Source of the DNA: Ichthyophis bannanicus
Lineage: Eukaryota > Chordata > Amphibia > Gymnophiona > Ichthyophiidae
Assembly (NCBI GenBank): GCA_033557465.1
Contig: CM066037.1
Location: 199,081,156 to 199,145,155 of the forward strand
Length of the DNA: 64,000 nucleotides
Direction: 5' to 3'
Below are positions 45,706 to 56,638 of the stretch, one piece after another. How positions within the stretch are numbered: the stretch's first letter is position 1; the number at the start of each line of letters is the position of its first letter. Under the pieces are notes generated by a model. That model did no database searches, had not been told where the DNA came from, and saw only the letters and a list, made by a program, of their open reading frames with translations. A program made the position numbers and the translations under genes.

Positions 45706-45915
45706 TTCGATGTGTGCGCGCAACAACAGACAGAAGGGAAAAGGAGGGCGGACCGTGGGTAAGGGGTCCTCACGGCCCTGGAAACGTATAAGGAATACAA
45801 ATAACAAGACAAGACGACAATCGCTTCCCCCTTTTCGCGACCTGAACGCGGTCGCCCGGTCAGGAAATGCGCTACTCAGGGGTCCGCCTTCACTTGGTCC
45901 GTGCTGCCAGACCTC
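45706..45915 (-). CDS. Upstream in-phase extension of gag (glycoGag-like leader), hypothetical
   Basis: The gag phase stays open for 70 codons upstream of the gag ATG, back to a TGA at 45916-45918. There is no ATG in it, but a CTG lies at about 45879-45881. A hydrophobic stretch (RLVLLFVFLIRF) sits near 45771-45816. Murine leukaemia viruses make a glycosylated Gag from an upstream CUG in the same arrangement. This is a hypothesis from position and hydrophobicity. Confidence 0.35.
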
Positions 45916-46434
45916 TCATTCACACTTCGTTCACACAATCATGCTAGCAACGTATCCCAGAATGCATTCGTTTCTATCTATTCTGACTAGTCTTTTCCCA
46001 ATTACAATAAGGATGGGGGTTTCACCCGGCGAATTCCCATGCGGGGTTACTCGGCCCTTCCTTGAGAGGTGATCAAGCTCTCTTACCAATTCCCAATATC
46101 TCGAGATTACAAATTCCAAATTCCAAGTTCCAATGGCAGTACTGCTCTTTCTATTTCTGTCTAGACACCAAATCAAAACTATACTCACCGGATCCGGTCC
46201 TCAAACTTCCCAAGCAGGCGCATGAGTTGGACCTCGGACTCCCCTCACTCGGGTTCGAGGCGTTGGCTCCAACCGGGCCCGGCACCCGCCGAGGTCCGAC
46301 CAGCTCCCTCCGATACAAGGGACCGGTGGCGCCAGGGAGCAGCCCTCGTCGGAAGGGCGCGATCCCGGCAGGACCAAGCCTATAGAGGCGGAAAGTCGTG
46401 GTATATTGCCCTATATACACTTTGATTCCACAAC

Positions 46435-46452
46435 TTCCCGGCCAACGCACCA
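46435..46452 (-). promoter_or_regulatory. Primer binding site for tRNA-Gly
   Basis: All 18 bases complement the 3' end of vertebrate tRNA-Gly(UCC) as I recall it, including the CCA end. It lies six bases after the 5' LTR. A tRNA-Gly primer separates this lineage from the common tRNA-Pro gammaretroviruses. Confidence 0.8.
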
Positions 46453-46458
46453 CGAATA

Positions 46459-47111
46459 TGTAGCAGCAAAGCGCAGACAAACCAATGATACCAGGAGTCT
46501 GTTCAGAAGGTCCAAATCATTTATTTGTGCACAAGTCTCGAACCAGTCAATTTCAAAATGGCTGAGCAAAGTTTTCAAGCATTACAACAACTTTTATAGA
46601 CTTCTGTTCCATTCTAGGTATAGAAAAACATTTCATTGGTCCCGGTAACCTCCCGTACCTCCCGTACCCCTTCCATTGGTCCCGGTACTGATAAGTTTAT
46701 CCAATTATGTCCCTTCAGTGGGCATGACACCTGCATACCCCCCTTCTAGTCCCAATTACAATGGTCAGTTCATCAACTTGTTACTTTCACACTCTCAAGG
46801 CCATAGAACCAATTTGTGCATGCAGAGGAGCAGGGCTCTGCAACTCATCTGTCAGCACTCCCAATTATTTCTTTGCAGATGTACTTTTTCTTATCAGTAA
46901 CTTTTAAACATGTTTTTCTGTATTTTTCCATCTCTCGGTTCTGCTTACCTAAGCTAATTCAATACTTCTATTGAGTTCTATCTTACAATAGCAGCATATT
47001 GGGGGATGTGCAATCCTATATGCCTCTCCACAGGCCTCATTTACAGGTCAAGCTAGCCATGCTGGCCTGCTTATGTCAGACACCGTGGATCACAGGCCTG
47101 CACCTGCCACA
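46459..47111 (-). repeat. 5' LTR (653 bp)
   Basis: The minus strand starts TGTGGCAGG at 47111 and ends GCTGCTACA at 46459. TATAAAAG lies at 46591-46598 and AATAAA at 46520-46525, so R lies between them. It contains the 132 bases (46781-46912) missing from the 3' LTR. Confidence 0.93.
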
Positions 47112-47115
47112 ATAT

Positions 47116-47411
47116 AAGTCAAAGTAAGCACAGACATACAGTATTGCTCTGCTGAATTAGGAGAAGCAAAAACATTCTGTCCCATTCTGCTAAACATGGT
47201 CTTGGTTTTGGGTGCACATATCTCTCCAGGCTGCTAGTGAAGTCTAAGCCATTCTCCATATTAACTCTTCCAGAGGGCCCTGGAGTCCCTCTCAACAGTA
47301 TTGAAACAGACAAAAATTTACCTACATCATACCTGTTTTAAAGCAAGTCAGCAATTACACTAAACTTATAAAATACGTGCCATCAGACAAATGCTAAAAT
47401 GAGGTGAATTC
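47116..47411 (-). other. Exon-like stretch next to the provirus, unidentified
   Basis: The minus strand from about 47290 to 47145 is open and encodes a peptide with NMENGLDFTSSLERYVHPKP. An acceptor-like TTTTTGTCTGTTTCAATACT precedes it. No family is recognised; a chance open stretch is possible. Confidence 0.22.
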
Positions 47412-47414
47412 TAA

Positions 47415-47860
47415 GGGGTCTTTTATTAAAAGGCACTAGCTGTCAGCATGTGTTCTAACACATGCTAAAGACATGTTGGGACACGCATGGGGCCATGATA
47501 GCTAGAGCAGGACGATTCCAGAGCTAACTGTGCAACTTGCATTAGGGATGTGAGTAGGCGGGTAAGTGGCAGAGAGTGGGCATAGTGAACTCTGTGCATT
47601 TAGTACAGGATACACACTGCTTACTAACTGCATCCCATGTGATTAGCACAAGTGCAGCTAATGCTACTTCAATAGGTGGAGCTAAGTGCATCCTCTCTAA
47701 TGTGGTATGTGTTAGGAGACAGGGATTTGTGCTAACTGCCAGGAAAATGCTGTCCACACCCCAGACAGTTAATACACTGGTGTTGTACCTAATATGTCAT
47801 AGTTTTGATGCTTTTGGTATGTTAGGTGTAGCACCTAGAACTCTTTAGTAAAAGGGCCCC
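47415..47860. mobile_element. Harbinger-like MITE, family Y, copy 1 (446 bp)
   Basis: Ends GGGGTCTTTTATTAAA and, inverted, GGGGCCCTTTTACTAAA. TAA lies directly outside both ends (47412-47414 and 47861-47863). The interior has no gene. Confidence 0.75.
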
Positions 47861-48746
47861 TAAATCTTACACTGCACACCTGCCATACTAATAGTTAATA
47901 AATGACTAGAAATGCTTGCTGAAACAAGAAAACCTTCAGTTTTTTACGGAATACCATAATTTGAGAAATAGTATGCAGTTCAGTAGGAAGTATATTCCAG
48001 AGTTTTGGGGCTGCCACCGAAAACATATGGTCATGAAATTCAGATAGCCGTACTTGCTAACTCAAAGAACATTTAAAAGCATTTTAAACACCAAAACAAG
48101 AATTTTAAATGAGATTTGCCACTTGATCATGAGCCATTGTAAACTACAAAACTTGGGAGAAATGTGTTCAAAGCAATTGCACCTGATGATAATGCATATA
48201 GCAGTGTTTTGGACAATCTAATGAGCATGTATGATAGATGCTGGAAGTCCTAGACATAGGCTGTTGCAATAGTCTAAAGGAGAAATAACAAGCTACAGAA
48301 TTACTGAATGGATTAGTGGGTGTATGAGCAATCTCCAAGGTTCAAAATGGCTGTTCTGACCCCTAGGATTAGTCTTGCACTACTACACATCAGGAGATGG
48401 TGGGTTCAAGAAGCTCTTTGGGGAGGTTGTGGAGTGGATGTTGATCTTAAGGTTGGGAATTCAAAATGCGGATCGTAGAGTTAAGTTTTTTATTTTTAAG
48501 CAGCGGGTCACAGTAACCGCATGCAGATAGCACAGATGCTCTTACCATGTGATCTGCCAAAATAGTTACTGGAGCACTTCATGTCTGCCCTGTGCAGTAA
48601 CTGCAGGGCAAATGCTGGTCATGCCTCACCCCCCCAGTGCTACCGCACAGGCTTTGCAGTTACCATGTGTTCATTTTTGCAACTAAAGCATCGTAACTGC
48701 AAAACGTTATCACATTTTAGTAAACAGTCACCTCAGTGTGTTCTAA
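47861..48746. other. No gene; unclassified interspersed-repeat-like DNA
   Basis: 48500-48730 has CAGTAACTGCAGGGC words and ends ATTTTAGTAAACAG, resembling the termini of the MITE families here. The rest is unclassified. Confidence 0.4.
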
Positions 48747-49170
48747 GGGGCCCTTTTATTAAATCCTGTTAATGTTTTGCACTTAACGTGTGTTTTTAAA
48801 CCACATTAAGTGCTAAGTCTCTGCAGTAACTGTTGGGGGCGTGACCAGCATGCTCTCGGTAGTTAACACGCGAATGTGTACACTAATGTGGGGCACAATT
48901 AATGTGGGTGCACCTGATCCCCACAGAAGTATCATTAGGTGCCCCCATGCTAATTGCAACATTGATGGTCAGCACGCTGTAATGACACCTGCACTAATCA
49001 CAAAGTTCTCTCCACACCCACACTCCGCTCCTAACCCACCCACTCTCCACAATAGCATGCAGGCGCCAGTTAACATCCGTTTGGTGTCCGGTAGCTGGCC
49101 TACATGCATGTTAGTTACCACACACTAAAACATGAGGTAACCATTTAGTGGTTTTTAGTAAAAGGGCTCC
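48747..49170. mobile_element. Harbinger-like MITE, family Y, copy 2 (424 bp)
   Basis: Ends GGGGCCCTTTTATTAAA and, inverted, GGAGCCCTTTTACTAAA. TAA flanks both ends (48744-48746 and 49171-49173). The interior resembles copy 1 in its GTGCTAAC-type words. No gene. Confidence 0.75.
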
Positions 49171-49533
49171 TAAATCTTTTAAGGTGTGCTAACAAACTGA
49201 ATGTGTGCTTACTAATGCACATCCCTTAGAAGGGGGGAATAAAAGTCTATTTCTGCAGAAAAAGTAGTGCTTTATCTGCATCGATGGCTTTGAAGATGAC
49301 CTTTCCTCAGTGCAATAACATCAGACCTTCATTGGGTATCATGCTTATTACATATTTTTGCTAATATGAATGCAATGAGATGGGAGAAGGTTATTTAAGG
49401 CAACCTCAGAATGCAGCTTCCCTAATTGCAACAAACTGTTATCTTCAGGCTATATCCTTATATTGTTTAACATTCACCACTCATGTAGAATAAACATAGC
49501 AAACAATGGTTAATTTGAATCCGATTTCTTGTC

Positions 49534-49720
49534 ATTTGCTTTCTTTCAGGCATTCGAGTATGCTAGTGTCCTCAGCTTCTAGTTCTTTCACTGAAAGAAA
49601 ATAATTTTGCATTTCGTCAAGCAAGTCATGATTGTACTGCCTTGCAATCGTATTAATATCAATATTCAACCTGCCCAAAACAGCATCCAAATCTGCAGTG
49701 TGCACTTTGCATATGTTCTG
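49534..49720 (-). CDS. Possible terminal exon of an unidentified gene
   Basis: The minus strand shows a good acceptor (CTATGCTCCATTTCTCAG) at about 49720. A stop-free phase of about 60 codons follows, ending in TGA at 49531-49536. The peptide is helical and acidic (HTADLDAVLGRLNIDINTIA, VKELEAEDTSILECLKES), suggesting a short coiled coil. It does not resemble any mobile element in this window. I cannot name a gene; the length is short enough for chance. Confidence 0.3.
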
Positions 49721-50489
49721 AGAAATGGAGCATAGAGATTTTTTAATTCTCCTTAATAGTTATCGCTAAATAGATTATAAGCAGAGCACCCCACGCCCAT
49801 TTTCTGCATTAGCGGAAGGACAGGTTCTGTGGTAACAGACTAAAATTCTGCAGCAAATCTGCAGCTCATTTGCATTTATTTCGTAATTTTTCATTTTGTA
49901 ACAGCTTGAGAATGGAGGAAACTCCCCCTTCACAGTGCCAAGGGTCTTGGTTGGGGTCAGATGTTTTGAGTTCCCCCTACCACCCAGAATGCACAGAAAA
50001 CCTTATCCCACAATCCCACCCCTCTACAAGATCACTTAAAGGATGGATTTTCTTACCCTATCAAGGCATCTCCCATGGGTAGGAAGGGCTAAGATGGAAA
50101 AATAAAAAATGTGATTACATCTTCAGACTGATGGAAGGATTAAATGATATTTCTGTATTTTTTCTCAAGAACCAGACCCAAAGAAAGAATTTCAAACACG
50201 TTTACTCCTCTCCTTCCAAAAGGTTGGAGGATGGAATTCTGTTTCAAATAAAGAAATGTATAATATGCCTTTTTTCTTGACATTAACAGGTTATACAATT
50301 CATTTACAAAAATAATGCAAAAGAAGAAATATTTAATAATATCCCATTCTTGTAGCCTGCTCTACTGGGAATCATTTTTTTTCCTTTTTTCCTAAACAGA
50401 GTGGAGGCATTTTCAAAGCCATTAACCCTCACTTGGTTTTCAGCTTGTCATGATGTGAAGGCTTGTGTGCATCAGTGATACTGAGGGCT
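49721..50489. other. No gene; unclassified
   Basis: Nothing supported in this stretch. Confidence 0.4.
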
Positions 50490-50750
50490 AAGTTATCGAT
50501 AGTTTAGCTATTGGCAGGGTCTCCCAAGATTGACAGGTCCCAGCTGAGGTGCCAGACCAAGACAAACCACCCATCTGAGCAGCAGCAGAATGGGATGGTG
50601 TTGATGGCAGAGGATCACATTTCTGTGACAATGGCAACAACACTAAAATTAAACTGCACGGAAGAAGGGCATGACAATCTACTTCTGCATCTTGCCATGA
50701 AAACCCAATGGATAATCACAACAAAACAAATTACACTATAGTGCTGGAAA

Positions 50751-51413
50751 ATGAGACCCCCGAGGTCGGAAGGCACTCAATTGGCTACTAGGGAGGAGCT
50801 GAAGACTTTTCAGAGTAAAGTCAGCATTTATGATGTGGTTGGATCAAAGCCCTTGGGACATATGGCTGCTGATGCAGCTGCACATGAAATGAGAGTCAGA
50901 AGCTGCAAAGATATCTTAAATATTGGGACATGGAATGTACAAAGCAGGAACCAAGGGAAGCTGGAGGTGATCAAGAATGAAATAGGATGTGTACAACTCG
51001 ATCTGTTGGGTGTCAGTGAACTGAAATGGACTGGCATCGGGCACTTTGCATCTGATGATCACATGGTCTACTATGCTGGAAAAGAAAGGCAAAGAAGAAA
51101 TGGTGTTGCATTTATAATTAAAGAGAAACTTGTAAGAACTGTAATGAAATACAATGCAATCGGTGAATGCTTAATTTCTATTCATCTATGAGGAATGCCC
51201 ATCAACCCAACTATAATTCAAGTATATGCCCCTACAACAGCTGCAAAAGAGGATGAAGTTGATGAACAAGTACAAGATGAAATTGACAGAACATGCAAAC
51301 AGGATATCCTGTTAGTCATGGGTGAATGGAATGCAAATGTCGGCAACAAAGAAGAAGGCAAAGTGGTTGGAAATATGGACCTGGCCATAGAAATCAAGCT
51401 GGAGAAAGACTGA
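50751..51413 (+). pseudogene. BovB/RTE endonuclease domain
   Basis: This is an apurinic-like endonuclease domain of a non-LTR retrotransposon. Residues matching the Asn and Glu of the active site appear in GTWNVQS and SELKW, and the later GEWNANVG block corresponds to GDWN with the catalytic Asp changed. One stop splits the frame at 51189-51191. Confidence 0.8.
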
Positions 51414-52090
51414 TATAATTCTGCAAGCCCAATGATCTATTCATATCAAACACCTTCTTTCAGCAACGTAAGCAGTGACTGTACACATGGACTTCATCCA
51501 ATGGATTGTACAAAAATCAAATTGACTACATCTGTGGAAGTCAACAATGAAGAAACTCTGGAGATGACTGTGGTAGAGATCAGCAATTACCGGTATGCAA
51601 ACTCAAGCTAAAGTTGAAAAAGAGCAAGCCACTCATGAATGTAGCAAAATATGACCTTGAGAATATACCACCAGAATTTAAAGACTGCCTGAAAAATCGA
51701 TTTGCTGCTTTAGATACAAATGACAAAGCTTCAGAAGAGTTATGGGATTATATCAAGAAGGTTGTGTTGGAAGAAAGTGAGAAATCTCTATAAAAGGTGA
51801 AAAAGCATAAACAGCCAAAGCTATAGCCAGAGGAGAAAGAGAAGCAATCGCAGAATTCAACAGAGATTTCCAACATAGATAGAGCAGCTTTTAAACTAGA
51901 TAATAGGGGAAAGCCGACAGTTGCCCAAGAGCGGATGGTTCGGAAGAATGTATCCTTGAAGGATACTACCAAAAGCAGAGAGGTTCCAAAAAAGAGTAAA
52001 GTAGCCCAAATGCCCTCGAGTATGGAGCAGACAGAGCTTAAAGATCCCAAATTAACCATGTCTACCAATAGCCAAATTAATATGAATAAA

Positions 52091-52546
52091 ATGCAGTCTC
52101 TAAAATGCTTGTATGCAAATGCTAGAAGTCTAAAAAATAAGATGGGAGAGTTAGAATATATAGCACTAAATGAGAGGTTAGATATGATTGGAATATCAGA
52201 GACATGGTGGAAGGAGGACAGCCAGTGGGACACTGTGATACCTGGGTACAAACTATATCGTAATGATAGAGCTGATCAAATTGGTGGAGGGGTTGCGCTC
52301 TATGTTAGAGAGGGCATTGAGTCAGAAAGGATTAAAGTTTTGCAGGAAACAAAATTTGCTGTAGAATCTCTATGGATTGAAATTCCATGTAAAAAGGGGA
52401 AGGTGATGGCAGTGGGGGTGTACTATCGACCGCCTGGCCAGAATGAACAAATGGATGATGAAATGCTCAAAGAAATCAAGGAAGCTAACAAAAGTTACAG
52501 CGCGGTAATAATAATGGGTGACTTCAATGACACCGGTATCGACTGA
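52091..52546 (+). pseudogene. CR1 endonuclease domain
   Basis: An L1EN-like domain: SLKCLYANARSLKNKMGELE, DMIGISETWW with the catalytic Glu, GVALYVREG, VGVYYRPPG and IIMGDFN with the catalytic Asp/Asn. The stretch itself is open, and a TGA follows at 52544-52546. The open phase starts at 51935. Confidence 0.85.
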
Positions 52547-53929
52547 GTCAGTGTCACAGCAGGACAAGCTAGGGAGATAAAGTTCCTAGATAACATAAAT
52601 GACTGCTTCTTGGAGCAGCTGGTTCATGAACCGACCAGAGGGGAAGCCATATTAGACCTAGTCCTTAGTGGAACACCAGATCTAGTGCAAGAGATAAGGG
52701 TGTTGGGGCCACTTGGCAATAGTGATTATAGCATGATCGCCTTTGATTTAATTAGTGGAGGAGGGATAGTAAGGAAATCCACAGTACTACCTTTTAACTT
52801 TCAAAAGGGAGACTATGATAAAATTAGGAAAATAGTTAAGAAAAAACTAAAAGGAGCAGTTGCAAAGGTTAAAGACTTACATCAAGCTTGGGTGTTGTTG
52901 AAAAATACTATCTTGGAAGCCCAGACCAGCTGTATTCCACGCTTTAAGAAAAGTGGAAGGAAGTCCAAAAAACTGACAGCATGGTTTAAAGGTGAGGTCA
53001 GAGAGGCTGCTGTTGCCAAAAAAGCATCTTTCAGGAAATGGAAAAAAGAGCCAAATGACTAAACCTGGAAACAGCACAAGTACTGGCAGGTCAAATGCAA
53101 GGCATTGATAAAGCAGGAAAAGGGAGAATTTGAGAAGAAGCTTGCTGCAGAAGCAAAAACGTGAAATAAAGATTTTTTCAAGTACATTCGTAGCAAAAAA
53201 CCTGTGAGAGAGTCAGTTGATCCATTAGATCAGGGGTCTCAAACTCAAATTGCTTTGAGGGCCAAATGAGGACTTGTAAAGTAACCCGGGGGCCGCATAA
53301 GACGCGGGGCCTCATTTGCATAAGGGGCCTCATTTGCATAAATATTTGCATAATGTTACCATACACTAACTTTTAGTAAACATGCCTCTTTAATGAGTAT
53401 GGATAAAGAAAGACTAAAAGATTTAGAAACAAGAAGACAATAATTAAACTGGGAACCCCAAAAGCCAAACTTGGAATGTATAACAACACTGTAGAAATAA
53501 AACTATAAATTAATTTCCTCTTGTACTAAACAAAGCGCAAACATTAATGATGCACATTTCCCAGAGCTGACATATTCCAGTTAATAAATTCAAAATAAAG
53601 AGATATTTTTCTACCTTTTGTGCATTTTTTTCAGTTGCAATTGCTCCAGCCACTTTCTTCTGGTTTCTTCATGTCTTCTGCTAACTCTCCATCGTCTGCT
53701 GTCCATTTGCCCTTTCTTCTCTCCTAGTTTTTTTTCCATTCTCTCTCTACATCTGCTTTAACATACTAATCTTTCTCCTTTTTCTCTTTCCTAATTCCTA
53801 TTTCATCCACTCAAATTTTACCCCTCCATCCTCAATCCCCACTTACTCTCCCAATACCTGGCCAATTGTAGATTTGTCTTCTCTCCCAGACAAAATATTT
53901 TTCCCCTCTCCATTTCACTTTCCCAGCTC

Positions 53930-54825
53930 CATCCCATTCTAATCCTCCCCCAACATCAGCTCCCTTCTAGTTCCAGCCCCACCCAGCATCCGCTCCCTTC
54001 TAGTCCCCCCATTAGTCCATTTCCAGTCCTATCCTAGCCTCACCATCAGCCCATTTCCAATCCTAGCCCCCCATCAGCCCATTTCCAATCCTAGCTCCCT
54101 CCCCTCACAGCCCATTTCCATTCCAAGCCCCCCTCCCCATCAGCCATTTGCAGTTCAAGCCCCCCTTCCACTCAGCCCATTTCCAGTCCTAGCAACCCCC
54201 CCCAGCACATTACCAGTCATAGTACCCCTATAGCACATTACCAGTCCTAACCTCCACATCGCTCACTTCCAGTTTTACCCCCATCACCCCATTTTCAGTC
54301 TTACACCCCCCATAGCCCATTACCAGTCATAACCCCCCTGCCAATAGCCCACTTCCAGCCCTAACCCCCATTACCCCATTTCAGTCAGCCCTTCCATAGC
54401 TCATTACCAGTCCTAACTCCCCCCATCAGCCCACCTCCAGTCCTTCCTAACCCCCACCTGCCCATTTCCAGTCCTAGCCCCCACCATAGCCCATTACCAG
54501 TCATAACCCCCCTGCCAATAGCCCATCTCCAGTCATAACCCCCCCTGCCAATAGCCCATCTCCAGTCATAACCCCCCCTGCCAATAGCCCATTTCCAGTC
54601 ATACCCCCCCCCGCCAATAGCCCATCTCCAGTCATAACCCCCCCTGCCAATAGCCCATCTCCAGTCATAACCCCCCCTGCCAATAGCCCATTTCCAGTCA
54701 TACCCCCCCCTGCCAATAGCCCATTTCCCGTCCTACACCCCCCCTGCCAATCGCCCCTTTCCGTTCAAACCCCCCCCCCCCCTGCCAATAGCCCATTTCC
54801 AGTCCTACACCCCCCCCCCCCCGGT
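53930..54825. repeat. Degenerate tandem array (CCCCTGCCAATAGCCCAT type) inside the hAT element
   Basis: Words CAGCCCATTTCCAGTCCTA and CCTGCCAATAGCCCA recur with periods of about 30-60 bases and become nearly exact between 54500 and 54760. Long minus-strand frames here encode Gly-rich repeats and are artefacts. Confidence 0.85.
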
Positions 54826-54831
54826 AAATTA

Positions 54832-55112
54832 AAAAAAAACCTGGCTTCTGCTGCTCAAGCAGCAAAATCAGCTGTCCTGCGGCCCCTTCCCTGTGCCCGG
54901 AGATCCGAGTCTGCTCTGTCAGCGGCGTGCTTTTCAAGCCGCGAGGAGAGTATTCCCCTCTCGCGCGGCTTGAAACCGCGCGAGAGGGGAATACTCTCTT
55001 CGCGGCTTGAAAAGCACGCCGCTGATAGAGCAGACTCGGATCTCCGGGCACAGGGGAAGGGGCCGCAGGACAGCTGATTTTGCTGCTTGAGCAACAGAAG
55101 TCAGTTTTTTTA
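54832..55112. repeat. Large palindrome inside the hAT element
   Basis: Arms of about 137 bases (54832-54968 and 54976-55112) are inverted around the 7-base loop CTTGAAA. The inner 40 bases are almost exact (CCGCGCGAGAGGGGAATACT). Confidence 0.9.
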
Positions 55113-55256
55113 AAAATTTGACAATTGATTCTGCCGCTGCCACGGCGGCAACGGCAGAAGCCAGGGTTTTGGGGTTTTTTTGTTTTCCTCCATCGCGGGC
55201 TGCACAAAGTTGTCATGCGGCCCGCGGGCCGCGTGTTTGAGACCCCTGCATTAGAT

Positions 55257-56638
55257 GTTAGAGGAGTTAAAGGGGCACTAAGAGGCAACAAGGCGATAGC
55301 GGAGAGGCTGATTGAATTCCTTGCTTCGGTCTTTACTGAGAAAGATGTAGGGATGTTACCCATGACTGAAGTGGTATTTAAAGGTGCAGAAGAATTGAAG
55401 GAAATATCGATACATCGGGAAGATGTATTACAACTATTAGATAAACTGAAGAGTAGCAAATCACCTGGGCCGGATGGTATACATCCAAGGGTGTTGAAAG
55501 AACTGAAATATGAGATTGCAGACCTGCTATTAGTAATCTGTGAACTATCATTAAAATCATCTCTAATACCTGAAGATTGGAGGATCGCCAATGTAACACC
55601 AATTTTTAAAAAGGGTTCCAGGGGTAATCTGGGAAACTACAGACCGGTGAGCCTGATGTCAGTACCGGGAAAAATGATAGAAACCATCATAAAGAATAAA
55701 ATTACTCAGCATGTAGATAGTCATGGCCTAATTGGAGACAGCCAACATGGCTTTAGACAAGGAAGATCTTGTCTTACTAATCTGTTATGTTTTTTTGAAA
55801 GTGTGAATAAACAGGTGGACAAAGGTGAGCCGGTTGATATAGTGTATCTGGGCTTTCAGAAAGCCTTTGACAAGGTCCCTCATCAGAGACTTTTGGCAAA
55901 ACTAAAGAGTCATGGGATAGGAGGCAGTGTACTACTGTGGATCAGGAACTGGTTAAAAGATAGAAAGCAGAGGGTTGGGCTAAATGGCCAATTTTCCCAA
56001 TGAAGAAAGGTGAATAGTGGTGTATCCCAGGGATTTGTGCTGGATCCGCTGCTTTTTGACATATTCATAAATGACCTGGAAAGTGGAATAACGAGTGAGG
56101 TTATCAAATTTGCAGATGACACAAAACTATTTAAAGTTGTTAAAACTCAAGAGAATTGTGGAAAATTGCAAGAGGATCTTGATAAATTGGAAGACTGGGC
56201 ATCAAAATGGCAGATGAAATTTAATGTGGACAAGTGCAAAGTTATGCACCTAGGGAAGAACACCCAAACTATGGTTACACGATGCAAGGTTCCACATTAG
56301 GAACCACCACCCAGGAAAAAGATTTAGGCGTCATTGGGGATAACATATTAAAACCCTCGGCCCAGTGTGCAGTGGCAGCCAAGAGAGCAAATAGAATGCT
56401 AGGTAACATAAGGAAAAGAATGGAAAATAAAACAAAAGATATTATAATGCCTCTATACCGTTCCATGGTGAGACCGCACCTTGAATATTGTGTGCAATTC
56501 TGGTCGCCGTATCTTAAAAAGGATATAGCGTTATTAGAAAAGGTTCAGAGAAGAGCCACCAAAATGGTAAAGGGTATGGAAGGATACTCCTATGAAGAAA
56601 GGCTTAAAAGGTTAGGGTTCTTTAACCTGGAAAAGTGA
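55257..56638 (+). pseudogene. CR1 reverse transcriptase and C-terminal domain
   Basis: The RT blocks are KSSKSPGPDGIHPRVLKE, NYRPVSLMSVPGKMIE, HGFRQGRSCLTNLL, VYLGFQKAFDKVPH and FADDTKLFKVV. In VYLGFQKAFD the first catalytic Asp (usual YLDFQKAFD) is Gly. A TGA replaces a Trp after GQFSQ at 56001-56003. The C-terminal part (MVRPHLEYCVQFWSPYLKKD) is open but in another phase. It is inactive. Confidence 0.88.

Larger units (their letters stand above)
37179..47111 (-). mobile_element. Gammaretrovirus-type endogenous provirus, full length, minus strand
   Basis: The two LTRs flank gag, pro-pol and env in retroviral order. A 4-base duplication, ATAT, lies at 37175-37178 and 47112-47115. LTR ends are TG...CA. 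The primer site matches tRNA-Gly, and a polypurine tract precedes the 3' LTR. gag resembles gammaretroviral MA/CA with a single CCHC knuckle. gag and pol are in one phase separated by a UAG, as in murine-leukaemia-type viruses. One substitution was seen between the LTRs, so insertion was recent. Lesions are a frameshift in gag, one in pol, and a nonsense codon plus a frameshift in env, so this copy is not competent as written. Confidence 0.93.
53231..55248. mobile_element. Non-autonomous hAT element
   Basis: Ends CAGGGGTCTCAAAC and, inverted, the same 14 bases. An exact 8-base duplication, CATTAGAT, lies at 53223-53230 and 55249-55256. Both the 8-bp duplication and the CAGGGG start are hAT signatures. 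It splits CR1 between TTGATCCATTAGAT and GTTAGAGGAGTTAAAGG, which join perfectly against the other CR1 copy. No transposase; the interior is a satellite and a large palindrome. Confidence 0.92.

Noticed and set aside
54501..55591. 297-codon minus-strand frame and Gly-rich repeat frame
   Set aside because: They run through the hAT satellite and palindrome and then antisense to CR1 RT; no protein family is visible.
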